Shown here: piece after piece, positions 33,334-41,642 of the stretch
Layout of the letters: the number at the start of each line of letters is the position of its first letter
Numbering within the stretch: position 1 is the first letter of the stretch
Program-made: the position numbers and the translations under genes
Origin: Paraburkholderia silvatlantica
GTDB lineage: Bacteria; Pseudomonadota; Gammaproteobacteria; Burkholderiales; Burkholderiaceae
DNA length: 64,000 bases
Assembly (NCBI RefSeq): GCF_003096715.1
Contig: NZ_QEOL01000002.1
Location: 186,001 to 250,000, forward strand
Direction of reading: 5' to 3'
Notes under the pieces: model-generated
Told to the model about the DNA's origin: nothing
The model's input: the letters and a program-made list of their open reading frames with translations, nothing else
Database searches by the model: none

Positions 33334-34095
33334 ATGTCAGTCCAGTCAAAGAAAGAACAGGTGCAGGCGCTGCGCGAGCGCGGCTTCGTGGTCGTGCCGG
33401 GGCTCGTCTCGCCCGAGCGCTGCGAGGCGATCAAGCGGGTTGCGCAGGAGCAGCTGCTGGCCGCTGCCGCACCGCTCGAATTCGAAGCCGATTTGCGCTA
33501 CCCCGGCGCGCCCGAATCGAAGGACGCTCCCGGCGGCCATACGGTGCGGCGCCTGCTCGACGCCTACTCGCGCCACGCGCTGTATCGCGAGTGGGCCACG
33601 TCGCCGGAAATCGCAGGTTGGATGGAGCTGTATTTCGGCGAGGAGCCGGTCCTGTCGCGCGCGCATCATAACTGCGTGATGACGAAGCACCCGCACTACG
33701 GCAGCCTCACGGGCTGGCACCGCGACGTGCGCTACTGGTCGTTCGAGCGCGACGACCTCGTTTCGGTCTGGCTCGCGCTCGGACCGGAGAAGATGGAAAA
33801 CGGCGGCCTGTGGTTCGTGCCGGGCTCGCACGACGCGCCGTTCACCTCGGACAAGTTCGACGCCGCAAAATTCTTCCGCGCCGACCTGCCCGAGAACAAA
33901 GCGTGGATCGACCGCGCCGTCGCACCGGCGCTCGCCGCCGGCGATGTGGTCTTCTTCCACTGCAACACGCTGCATTCGGCGGGGCAGAACCAGAGCGATC
34001 AGGTGAAGTTTTCGCTCGTGTACACCTATCACGGCGCGAGCAACGTGCCGCTGCCGGGCACGCGCTCGGCGTCGAAGCCCGAAGTGAAGTTCTGA
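33334..34095 (+). CDS. Phytanoyl-CoA dioxygenase (PhyH) family oxygenase
   Basis: An Fe(II)/2-oxoglutarate-dependent oxygenase; the family hydroxylates varied small molecules. The 253-residue product has the iron facial triad His129-X-Asp131 (GWHRDVRYW) and His214 (TLHSAGQNQS), plus the basic 2OG-binding region after it. The ATG at 33334 gives MSVQSKKEQVQALRERGFVV, the family N-terminus. The substrate is unknown. No pathway genes are adjacent. Confidence 0.85.
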   Translation: MSVQSKKEQVQALRERGFVVVPGLVSPERCEAIKRVAQEQLLAAAAPLEFEADLRYPGAPESKDAPGGHTVRRLLDAYSRHALYREWATSPEIAGWMELYFGEEPVLSRAHHNCVMTKHPHYGSLTGWHRDVRYWSFERDDLVSVWLALGPEKMENGGLWFVPGSHDAPFTSDKFDAAKFFRADLPENKAWIDRAVAPALAAGDVVFFHCNTLHSAGQNQSDQVKFSLVYTYHGASNVPLPGTRSASKPEVKF

Positions 34096-34118
34096 GCCGG
34101 CGCAGCCGTGCCTCGCGC

Positions 34119-34325
34119 CTAGCGCCGGCGCCCCGACATCGCGAGCCCGGTGATGCCCGCGAGCGTCGCGGCGATGCCGCCCCCAATCAGGAGGATCGTG
34201 CGGTCCGTGGGTGCGCCGGTAAACAGGCGCGACATGTCGTTCGCGAACGAATGGAGCGACTGGCCGCCGAAGTACAACAGGACGACGCCACAGGCGATGA
34301 GCGCGATCGAAACCGCTTTGGCCAT
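34119..34325 (-). CDS. Small two-helix membrane protein (DUF3185-like)
   Basis: A 68-residue protein with two membrane helices (about 4-22 and 42-63) joined by a short polar loop containing SFANDMSRLFTGAPTDR. This matches the DUF3185 family of unknown function. An AGAGG site precedes ATG 34325. It converges with the PhyH-family gene. Confidence 0.75.
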   Translation of the reverse strand: MAKAVSIALIACGVVLLYFGGQSLHSFANDMSRLFTGAPTDRTILLIGGGIAATLAGITGLAMSGRRR

Positions 34326-34567
34326 GAACAACCTCTCGCAAAGGATGGACGCCGCAGTGTAGGCGAGTGGCCGCGGCGCGTCCAGGGTGCGGTTTTTCTT
34401 GCAGCCTGACGCGCGCTTACGCACCTTGCATCGCCTTTCCCGCATAGTGGGCATCTGCACGGCTTGGGCGGATTGGCTAACATAGCTGCCTCACGCGAGC
34501 GGCGCGCTTCACCGCGCGTCGCGCCCATCCCTTCGCTCACTTCCCGTTTTCGCCGAGGATTCAAACC

Positions 34568-35611
34568 ATGGCTTACGAAGCAGCCTCAGAACGCTATTCG
34601 GACATGCAATACCGCTTTTGCGGCAAGTCGGGGCTCAAGCTGCCCGCGCTGTCGCTCGGTCTGTGGCACAACTTCGGCGACACCACGCCGATATCGACCC
34701 AGCGCGAGATCCTGCGCACCGCGTTCGATCTCGGCATCACGCACTTCGACCTCGCGAACAACTACGGCCCGCCGTACGGCAGTGCCGAAACCAACTTCGG
34801 GCGCATTTTCAGGGACGATTTCCGTCCGTACCGCGACGAGCTGCTGATCTCGTCGAAGGCGGGCTGGGACATGTGGCCGGGTCCGTACGGCCAGGGCGGC
34901 GGTTCGCGCAAGTACGTGCTCGCGAGCCTCGACCAGAGCCTGCAGCGCATGGGTCTCGACTACGTCGACATCTTCTATTCGCACCGCTTCGACGTGGAAA
35001 CGCCGCTCGAAGAAACGGCGGGCGCGCTCGCCACGGCCGTGCAGCAGGGCAAGGCGCTTTATGTCGGCATCTCGTCGTATTCGCCCGCGAAGACGCGCGA
35101 AATGGCGAGGCTCCTCGCCGAATACAAGGTGCCGCTGCTGATTCACCAGCCCTCGTACAACATGCTCAACCGCTGGGTCGAGGAAGAACTGCTCGACACG
35201 CTCGAGGACCTGGGCACGGGCAGCATTGCGTTTACGCCGCTCGCGCAGGGCGTGCTGACGAACAAGTACCTGAACGGCGTGCCCCAGGACGCGCGCGTGA
35301 ACCGCCCGGGCGGCGGCTCGCTCAAGAGCGAGCACCTGAGCGCGCAGAACATCGACCACGTGCGCAAGCTCAACGAACTCGCGCAGCGCCGCGGCCAGAG
35401 CCTCGCGCAGATGGCGATCGCCTGGACGCTGCGCGGCGGCCGCGTGACCTCGGCGCTGATCGGCGCAAGCCGCGCGGAGCAGGTGCGCGAGAACGTCGCG
35501 GCGCTGAAGAACCTGGCGTTCTCGACGGAAGAACTCGCGGAGATCGACCGCTATGCGACCGAAGGCGGCGTGAACCTGTGGGAGAAGCCGTCGACCGATC
35601 AGCCCATCTGA
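34568..35611 (+). CDS. gpr: Aldo/keto reductase, YghZ/Gpr type
   Basis: YghZ-type enzymes reduce L-glyceraldehyde 3-phosphate and methylglyoxal with NADPH. The 347-residue product has the AKR tetrad: Asp in HFDLANNYGPPYG (the Tyr in the same motif), Lys in ISSKAGWDMWPGPYG and His in FYSHRFD. The C-terminal NADPH region has SALIGASRAEQVREN. The WPGPYGQGGGSRKY motif is typical of YghZ rather than other AKRs. A terminator follows directly. Confidence 0.9.
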   Translation: MAYEAASERYSDMQYRFCGKSGLKLPALSLGLWHNFGDTTPISTQREILRTAFDLGITHFDLANNYGPPYGSAETNFGRIFRDDFRPYRDELLISSKAGWDMWPGPYGQGGGSRKYVLASLDQSLQRMGLDYVDIFYSHRFDVETPLEETAGALATAVQQGKALYVGISSYSPAKTREMARLLAEYKVPLLIHQPSYNMLNRWVEEELLDTLEDLGTGSIAFTPLAQGVLTNKYLNGVPQDARVNRPGGGSLKSEHLSAQNIDHVRKLNELAQRRGQSLAQMAIAWTLRGGRVTSALIGASRAEQVRENVAALKNLAFSTEELAEIDRYATEGGVNLWEKPSTDQPI

Positions 35612-35650
35612 GCGGCACGCTTCGGCCCGCTTCTGCCCGCTTTCCGGAGC

Positions 35651-35681
35651 AAAGAACCGTCTCCTCGCGAGACGGTTCTTT
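35651..35681. terminator. Intrinsic terminator after the aldo/keto reductase
   Basis: AAAGAACCGTCTC (35651-35663) pairs with GAGACGGTTCTTT (35669-35681), a 13-bp stem with a 5-base loop and T-rich end. Confidence 0.85.
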
Positions 35682-35789
35682 ATGTGCGAACGATCGGCGC
35701 ACATCGGCCATGACCGCACGGCGCGCCATTCTTCGCCTTGTCATGTGGCCCTGCTAACGTCGCGGCAGCCTTTGCCGCGAGGAATCACC

Positions 35790-36818
35790 ATGGAGTTCCC
35801 GAGCGCCGAAACCGAAGCGCTTTCCCCGTCCGCCATCCACGCTGAACCCGCCAGGCGGCCAACCCGCCCACCGCAGCCTGCCACGGCGGCCCGCATGAAC
35901 GCCGCGCTGATCGCGTTCGCGTTCACGGCGCTCTGCTACGAACTCATCGGATTGCCGCTGTTGCTGGATGCAGCGGGCGGCCCGACGCTCGCCCTGCTGG
36001 CGACGCTCGCGCCCGTCGTGCTTGCCACGCCGATCCACTGGGGCCTCATTCACGAAGGCATACACGGACAACTGGCGCGCGACCGGCGCATGAACGAGTG
36101 GCTCGCCCGCGCGCTCTCGATCGGTCTGGCCATGCCGTTCGACGCCGTGCGTTTCGGACACCTGATGCATCACCGCTTCACGCGCGAGCCGTTCGACCGG
36201 CCCGATGTGCACGACATGCACGACGCGGATGGGCCGCGCTGGCGTCGTCGCGTGGCGTACTACGGGCGGCTGATGGGCGGGCTGTACCTCGCCGAATTGC
36301 TGTTGCCGCTGCTGGCGCTGATGCCTGTGCGGTTCGCACGCGCGATCATCGAGCGCGGCGTGGGGGCGCACGGTCGCGAAGGCATGCAGGTGCAGCGGCT
36401 CTTCGCGAACCACGCCGCCGATCCCGTGAGGCGCCGCCGCGCGCGGCGCGACTGGTTTGCGTCGCTCACCCTTTATGCGGTTTCGTTCGCCCTCTACGGC
36501 AAGGCCTGGCCCGTGCTGCTCGCAGCGATGTACCTGCGCGGACTATGGCTCTCGCTTGCCGACAACCTGCCGCACTACGGCGTCGCGCTCGACGAACCGG
36601 GCCGCGCGCGGGACTTTCGCGTGCCGCGCGCGCTGGGCGTGCTGCTGATGAATCACCATCTGCATCGCCAGCATCATCTGCATCCGACGCTGCCCTGGAC
36701 GGCGCTGCCAGCGCTCGCGCACGCCGAAGCGGCCGCAGGCGCGGCGGCGCGCGCGGGCTATCTGGCCGCTGCGTTGCGTCAGTTCAGGGGCTTGCAGCCG
36801 GGCATCGATCCCGGCTGA
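35790..36818 (+). CDS. Membrane fatty acid desaturase / hydroxylase-like protein
   Basis: A di-iron membrane enzyme that introduces double bonds or hydroxyl groups into lipids. The 342-residue product has the three histidine boxes: HEGIH (88-92), HLMHH (124-128) and, near residues 288-299, NHHLHRQHHLHP. Membrane helices flank them (about 38-58, 65-85, 170-190). The long Pro/Ala-rich N-terminus is not conserved-looking. The ATG at 35790 follows GAGGAATC. The substrate is unknown. Confidence 0.82.
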   Translation: MEFPSAETEALSPSAIHAEPARRPTRPPQPATAARMNAALIAFAFTALCYELIGLPLLLDAAGGPTLALLATLAPVVLATPIHWGLIHEGIHGQLARDRRMNEWLARALSIGLAMPFDAVRFGHLMHHRFTREPFDRPDVHDMHDADGPRWRRRVAYYGRLMGGLYLAELLLPLLALMPVRFARAIIERGVGAHGREGMQVQRLFANHAADPVRRRRARRDWFASLTLYAVSFALYGKAWPVLLAAMYLRGLWLSLADNLPHYGVALDEPGRARDFRVPRALGVLLMNHHLHRQHHLHPTLPWTALPALAHAEAAAGAAARAGYLAAALRQFRGLQPGIDPG

Positions 36819-36952
36819 GAGGGAGGGGACGAGCGAATGGCGCGCGTGCGCGCAAACCGCGGCACTTCGAGCCGCGAGGATGCCGCTACGTCACTGCGCG
36901 CCGGCGCTTCGCGAGCCGCCTTGCGTCCAATGATGCGTGCGAAAAACGTACG

Positions 36953-37138
36953 CTACATCAGCGCCGGCAGCGTCTCGACGAGTGCAACGGCCGCGAGTGC
37001 GCCGATCAGCGCGCCGATCACGCGCAGCGTGTTGTGTCTGAATTCCGTCGCGCACGGCACCGCGCCAAGAAAGAGCGCGCCAGCGAGGGCCATCGGGATG
37101 ATCATCACGAAATCGCCGATCGTGAAATAACCTTCCAT
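36953..37138 (-). CDS. Small membrane protein, 61 residues
   Basis: Unrecognised. Two hydrophobic helices (about 8-27 and 37-58) are separated by a short polar loop, CATEFRHNTLR. An excellent AAGGAG site precedes ATG 37138, which supports translation. It converges with the desaturase gene. Confidence 0.65.
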   Translation of the reverse strand: MEGYFTIGDFVMIIPMALAGALFLGAVPCATEFRHNTLRVIGALIGALAAVALVETLPALM

Positions 37139-37469
37139 GCTCGTCTCCTTATCGTATGGGCGACGAAGGCTCGCAATGGTTGTCGTTCTCGTCGTCATGC
37201 CGATGGCAAGACGTTGCGGCCCCGGGCCTGAAGTCGAGTATAGGTGAGGGCGGCGAGCACGGCGGCGCGCGCGTGCGCCGCGAGGTTCCCCGTGATGCGC
37301 CTGCCACGCCGCAAAAGCCCGCCAGAGGCGGCGTTGCGCCGCGGTGCGAGGCGCGCGGGCCGCCAATCCCGAGTCGTCTGAATATTACGAAAATCTTTCG
37401 ATTGCGGTGGCGGGCAGCACACAAAAGCGAGGATGCGCACGTTGCATGCCGCGCAGGCGGCGTCCCGGC
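37139..37469. other. Intergenic region upstream of the small membrane protein
   Basis: This 331-base region lies between two minus-strand genes. It should hold the promoter for the 61-residue gene. No clear promoter, repeat or terminator was seen. Confidence 0.4.
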
Positions 37470-38711
37470 TCAGGCCGCTCCGGCGCGCTCGCGTCTGCGC
37501 AACGTGAGCGCCAGTACGAGCCCCACGGCCAGCAGCACGATCACGAGGCCGGCCACGCCGCCCCAGCCCGCGCCGGCCCAGAAGTGCCCGCCGATCGAAC
37601 CCATCACGCTCGACCCGAGGTAATAGGCGAGCAGGTAAAGCGCGGCCGCCTGGCCCTTCGCTTCGCGCGCGAGCCTGCCGATCCAGCCGCTCGCCACCGC
37701 ATGCCCCGCGAAGAAACCGATGGTCAGGCAGGCGATGCCCGCCGCAATCGCCGCGAGCGGCGCGAACAAGGTGAGCACGACGCCCGCAAGCATCAGCGCG
37801 AGGCTGGCGATCAGCACGCGGCCGCGCCCGAACGTGTCGGCCATGCGGCCCGACCATGGCGAGGCGACCACGCCGGTCAGGTAGACGAGGAAAATCGCGC
37901 CGATGGCCGCCTGGCTCATGTGATAAGGCGGCGCGATCAACCGGTAGCCGATGTAGTTGTAGAGCGTGACGAAACTGCCCATCAGCACGAAGCCCATGGC
38001 GAACAGCATGGGCAGGCCGGGCTGGGCGAAATGGCGTAGCAGCGCAGCGCGATGATGCGCGAAGCCCAGGCCGCTCTTCGGCGCGAAGTGGCGCGAGGGC
38101 GGCAGGAGCGAGCGGAACGCGAGCATGGAGGCGAGCCCGAGGACGCCGATGACGGCCACGGCCGCACGCCAGCCGAACAGATCGGTCGCGATGCCCGTGA
38201 TCACGCGCCCCGCCATGCCGCCGATCGCCGTGCCGCCCACGTAGAGGCCCATCGAAAGGCCGAGGCCGTCCGGGTGCATTTCCTCGGCGAGCCAGGCCAT
38301 GGCCACGGCAGGCACGCCGCCGAGCGCGATGCCCTGGAGCGTGCGCAGCACGAGCAGCTCGTGCCAGTGCGGCACGAAGGCGGTGGCGAGCGTGAGCAGC
38401 GACGAAGCGCACAGCGACGCGGTCATCATGCCGCGCCGGCTCCAGCCTTCGGAGATGAAGCCTGCGACGAAGATCGCGATGGCGAGCGCGGCCGTGGTGA
38501 ACGAGAGCGAGAGGCTGCTTTGCGCGGGGCTCACGCCGAAGGTTTCGGAGAACGCGGGCAGGAGCGGCTGCACACAGTAGAGAAGCGAAAAGGTGGCGTA
38601 GCCGGCGAACAGCAGCGCGAGGCTTGCGCGCCAGAATTCGGGGGTGCCGCGTTCGATGTACGGAACGGCGGTGGGCGCGCAAGTGCGCGGGGCGCCCGGT
38701 GATGCGGTCAC
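37470..38711 (-). CDS. MFS transporter (YnfM-like)
   Basis: A 12-helix major facilitator transporter of 413 residues. The cytoplasmic loop-2 motif is GFISEGWSRRGMM, and the equivalent loop 8 has GRMADTFGRGRVL. The family includes exporters for sugars, drugs or arabinose; the substrate cannot be inferred. The GTG at 38711 is chosen because AGGAGA lies seven bases before it; the frame runs 16 codons further without a ribosome site. It lies downstream of the RND cluster on the same strand. Confidence 0.83.
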   Translation of the reverse strand: MTASPGAPRTCAPTAVPYIERGTPEFWRASLALLFAGYATFSLLYCVQPLLPAFSETFGVSPAQSSLSLSFTTAALAIAIFVAGFISEGWSRRGMMTASLCASSLLTLATAFVPHWHELLVLRTLQGIALGGVPAVAMAWLAEEMHPDGLGLSMGLYVGGTAIGGMAGRVITGIATDLFGWRAAVAVIGVLGLASMLAFRSLLPPSRHFAPKSGLGFAHHRAALLRHFAQPGLPMLFAMGFVLMGSFVTLYNYIGYRLIAPPYHMSQAAIGAIFLVYLTGVVASPWSGRMADTFGRGRVLIASLALMLAGVVLTLFAPLAAIAAGIACLTIGFFAGHAVASGWIGRLAREAKGQAAALYLLAYYLGSSVMGSIGGHFWAGAGWGGVAGLVIVLLAVGLVLALTLRRRERAGAA

Positions 38712-38822
38712 GACTTGATCTCCTGTCCCGCGCAAAGCGCAGATATTGCAAAGGCGCAACGATACGCCTGTTGGGCAAATGGCGTTGTCGAGCGCTGCAG
38801 GCCGGGTGCCTGGCGCAGCCGC

Positions 38823-40364
38823 TTAGCCTGGAGAGCGCAAGGCGCCCGGCGCGCTCGCCGCAGCGCCCGGCGGCCCGCTGGCGGGCTGCGCTTTTGGCGC
38901 ATCGTCCGGGTGGACCAGCGCCGCATCGCCCGGCAAATCCGCCGTGCCCCAGCCGCCGCCCAGCGCCTTCACGAGCGCGACGCTCGCCGCCATGCGCCGG
39001 CGCGAGATCGCCACCGCCTGGCGCTCGTTGGTGAGCGCCGTGGTTTGCGCGACCACCACGTCGAGGTACGTGATCGCGCCGCTCAGGTAGCGGTTGTTGA
39101 TGGTGACGAGCGTGCGCCGCGCGGCATCCACCGCGCGGTCCTGGGCCGCCGCTTCCTGTTCCAGCACGCGCAGCGCCGCGAGGTTGTCCTCGACCTCGCC
39201 GAAGGCGTCGAGCACCGTCTGGCGATACTGCGCGACGTTCTCGTCGTACTGGGCGCGCGCTTCGTTGCGCACCGCCTCGCGCCCGCCGAAGTCGATCAGC
39301 GTGCCCGCGAGCGTCGGCCCGAGCGACCAGAAGCGCGCGGGCGCGACGAGCCACTGGCTGAAGTGGGTCGCCTCGAGCCCGCCCGTGACCGCGAGCATGA
39401 GGCTCGGGAAGAATGCCGCCGTCGCCACGCCCACCTGCGCGTTCGCGGCGGCGACGCGGCGCTCGGCAGCCGCGATGTCGGGGCGCCGTTCGAGCAGCGT
39501 CGATGGCACGCCCGGCGGGCTCGCGACCGCGCGCACCACGTAGGCCTCCTTCGGCGCGGCCGCGAGCGTGAACGTGGAGGGCGACTGTCCGATGAGAATC
39601 GCGATGGCATGCTCGAGCTGCGCGCGCTGCACGCCGAGATCGATCGCCTGCGCCTCGGTGGTCTGCAGCTGCGTTTGCGCCTGGCCCACATCGGCGTCGG
39701 TGGCGATGCCGCCCGCGTAGCGGTTCTGCGTGAGTTCGAGCGACTCGCGGTATGCCTTGATCGTGTCGTCGAGCAGTTGCCGTTCGCGGTCGATGCCGCG
39801 CAGCTCGAAGTAGTCGGTCGCGAGTTCGGCCTGCATCGAGAGCAGCACGGCCTGCCTGTCGGCGGCGCTCGCCTGCGCATTCGCCTTCGCGGCCTCGACG
39901 TTGCGTGCCACGCGGCCCCAGAGGTCGGGCTCCCATGTGGCGTCGATGCCCACGGCGTAGTCGTTGATCGTTTGACCGGCCTTCGACGTGTACAGCACAT
40001 TCTGCGAAGTGCGGTAGCGCGAAAAGTCGCCGCTTGCCGTCACGAGCGGGAAAAAGCTCGAGCGCTGCTGCGCGACGTTCGCACGCGCGGCGCGAAAGTG
40101 CGCCTGCGCGGCCTGCACGTTCTGGTTCGCGCCTTCGACCTGGGCTTCGAGTGCGTCGAGCGTGGCGTCCTCGTAGATCGTCCACCACGCGCCGCGCGAC
40201 GCGTCGTCGGCGGGCTGAGCAAGCGTCCAGCCCGTGCCTTCGAGTTCCTTGAACGTCGCGGCCACGGGCATGGCCGGGCGCACATAGTCGGGCCCGACCG
40301 TGCAGGCGCCGAGTGCCGCAAGCATGGCCAACGCGAGAAGTCGAATCCGCGCACGCTTCATCAT
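38823..40364 (-). CDS. RND efflux outer-membrane lipoprotein (NodT/OprM family)
   Basis: The outer-membrane channel of a tripartite efflux pump. The 513-residue product has a lipobox near residue 18-21 (LAALGAC, Cys acylated), then CTVGPDYVRP, and the two OEP repeats with periplasmic helices, with the family motif ERRPDIAAAERRVAAANAQVGVA near residue 300. It overlaps the adaptor gene by four bases (ATGA). An Ala/Pro-rich tail of about 35 residues is extra. Confidence 0.9.
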   Translation of the reverse strand: MMKRARIRLLALAMLAALGACTVGPDYVRPAMPVAATFKELEGTGWTLAQPADDASRGAWWTIYEDATLDALEAQVEGANQNVQAAQAHFRAARANVAQQRSSFFPLVTASGDFSRYRTSQNVLYTSKAGQTINDYAVGIDATWEPDLWGRVARNVEAAKANAQASAADRQAVLLSMQAELATDYFELRGIDRERQLLDDTIKAYRESLELTQNRYAGGIATDADVGQAQTQLQTTEAQAIDLGVQRAQLEHAIAILIGQSPSTFTLAAAPKEAYVVRAVASPPGVPSTLLERRPDIAAAERRVAAANAQVGVATAAFFPSLMLAVTGGLEATHFSQWLVAPARFWSLGPTLAGTLIDFGGREAVRNEARAQYDENVAQYRQTVLDAFGEVEDNLAALRVLEQEAAAQDRAVDAARRTLVTINNRYLSGAITYLDVVVAQTTALTNERQAVAISRRRMAASVALVKALGGGWGTADLPGDAALVHPDDAPKAQPASGPPGAAASAPGALRSPG

Positions 40365-41632
40365 TCGCCCTGCGCCTGCGCGGAATTGCCCGCAGTGCCC
40401 GCAGCGCCCGCCGCGCCCGCACCGCTCGCGCCATGCGCGGCACCGGCCTCGTGCTCGCCGCGCGGCTGCACGATGCGCACCGGCGTACCGTCGACGATCG
40501 CATCCTGCGGATTGACGATCACGCGCTCGTTTCCCGTGAGCCCCGCCGCCACCGCCACGCGCGTGCCGAAGTCGGTGCCGGGCGTGACCTTTACGAGCTT
40601 CACGCGGTTTTGCGCATCGACGGTCGCGACCTTCACGCCGTCCGGGCGGAACAGGAAGGCGTTGCCGGGCAGCGTCATCGGCGTGGCCGAGCCGTCGAGC
40701 GCGAAGTGGACCTGCGCATACGCGCCGGGCAGCAGTTCGCCGCTGCGGTTGTCCACGTCGACTTCCACTAGCATCGTGCGCTGCTGCGCGTCGACCGCGC
40801 CCGCCGTGCGCGCGACGACGCCTGGAAACTGCTTGCCCTGCTCCTCGTTGAGCGTGAGATACGCGTGCTGCTGCACGCGGATCTGCTGCGCGTAAGCCTG
40901 CGGCACGTTGGCGTACACGCGCAGACGGTCGGCCTGCGCAAGATGAAACAGCTCCTTTTGCGAGGTGCCGCCGTTGCCCGCGTCGATGAGCGCGCCCACG
41001 TCCACGTTGCGCGCGGTGACGATGCCGTCGAAGGGCGCCGTCACGCGTTCGTACGACTGCAGCTGCGAGAGCCGCGAGACGTTGAAGCGCGCACTGTCGA
41101 GCGTGGCCTTTTTCGCGAGCATGTCGCCGACTTTTTCGTCGGTGTCCTGTTTCGCCACCGAGCGCGTTTGCAGCATCTGCGTCCAGCGGTCGGCGGTGGT
41201 TCTGGCGAGTGCGTAGTTCGCTTCGGCGTTGGCGAGATCGGCGCGCGCGGCGCGCAGCTGGTCGTCCACTTCGGGCGCGTCGATTTCGGCGAGCAACTGG
41301 CCCGCCTTCACGTGCGCGCCGATGTCGAAGTACCACTTGCGCAGATAACCGCTCGTGCGCGCGTAGATCGGCGTATCGAGAAACGCCTGCACGTTGCCCG
41401 GCAACACGAGATCGAGCGCGCGCGCCGAGCGTTGCGGCGTGACCACCTGCACGGAAAGCGTGCTCGCGCTTTTCGCCTCGCGTTCGAGCGCCGCGTGCGC
41501 GTTATGGCGCGACCAGATGCCCTGCGCGGCGAGCCCGAGCACGACGAGCGCGGCGAGCACGATGGGCCAGCGCCGCGGCTTGTGGGGACGATGCGGCGCT
41601 TGCGGCGAAGGCGTTGGCGAATGAGTCGTCAT
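40361..41632 (-). CDS. RND efflux periplasmic adaptor (HlyD/MFP family)
   Basis: Links the inner-membrane pump to the outer-membrane channel. The 423-residue product has an N-terminal membrane helix (about 25-43), a lipoyl/barrel-sandwich domain (YLRKWYFDIGAHVKAGQLLAEID), an alpha-hairpin (about 105-170), and beta-barrel and MP domains with the motif ERVTAPFDGIVTARNVDVG. An Ala/Gly-rich tail follows. It starts 10 bases after the permease stop and overlaps the channel gene. Confidence 0.9.
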   Translation of the reverse strand: MTTHSPTPSPQAPHRPHKPRRWPIVLAALVVLGLAAQGIWSRHNAHAALEREAKSASTLSVQVVTPQRSARALDLVLPGNVQAFLDTPIYARTSGYLRKWYFDIGAHVKAGQLLAEIDAPEVDDQLRAARADLANAEANYALARTTADRWTQMLQTRSVAKQDTDEKVGDMLAKKATLDSARFNVSRLSQLQSYERVTAPFDGIVTARNVDVGALIDAGNGGTSQKELFHLAQADRLRVYANVPQAYAQQIRVQQHAYLTLNEEQGKQFPGVVARTAGAVDAQQRTMLVEVDVDNRSGELLPGAYAQVHFALDGSATPMTLPGNAFLFRPDGVKVATVDAQNRVKLVKVTPGTDFGTRVAVAAGLTGNERVIVNPQDAIVDGTPVRIVQPRGEHEAGAAHGASGAGAAGAAGTAGNSAQAQGE

Positions 41633-41642
41633 GACAGGGTAT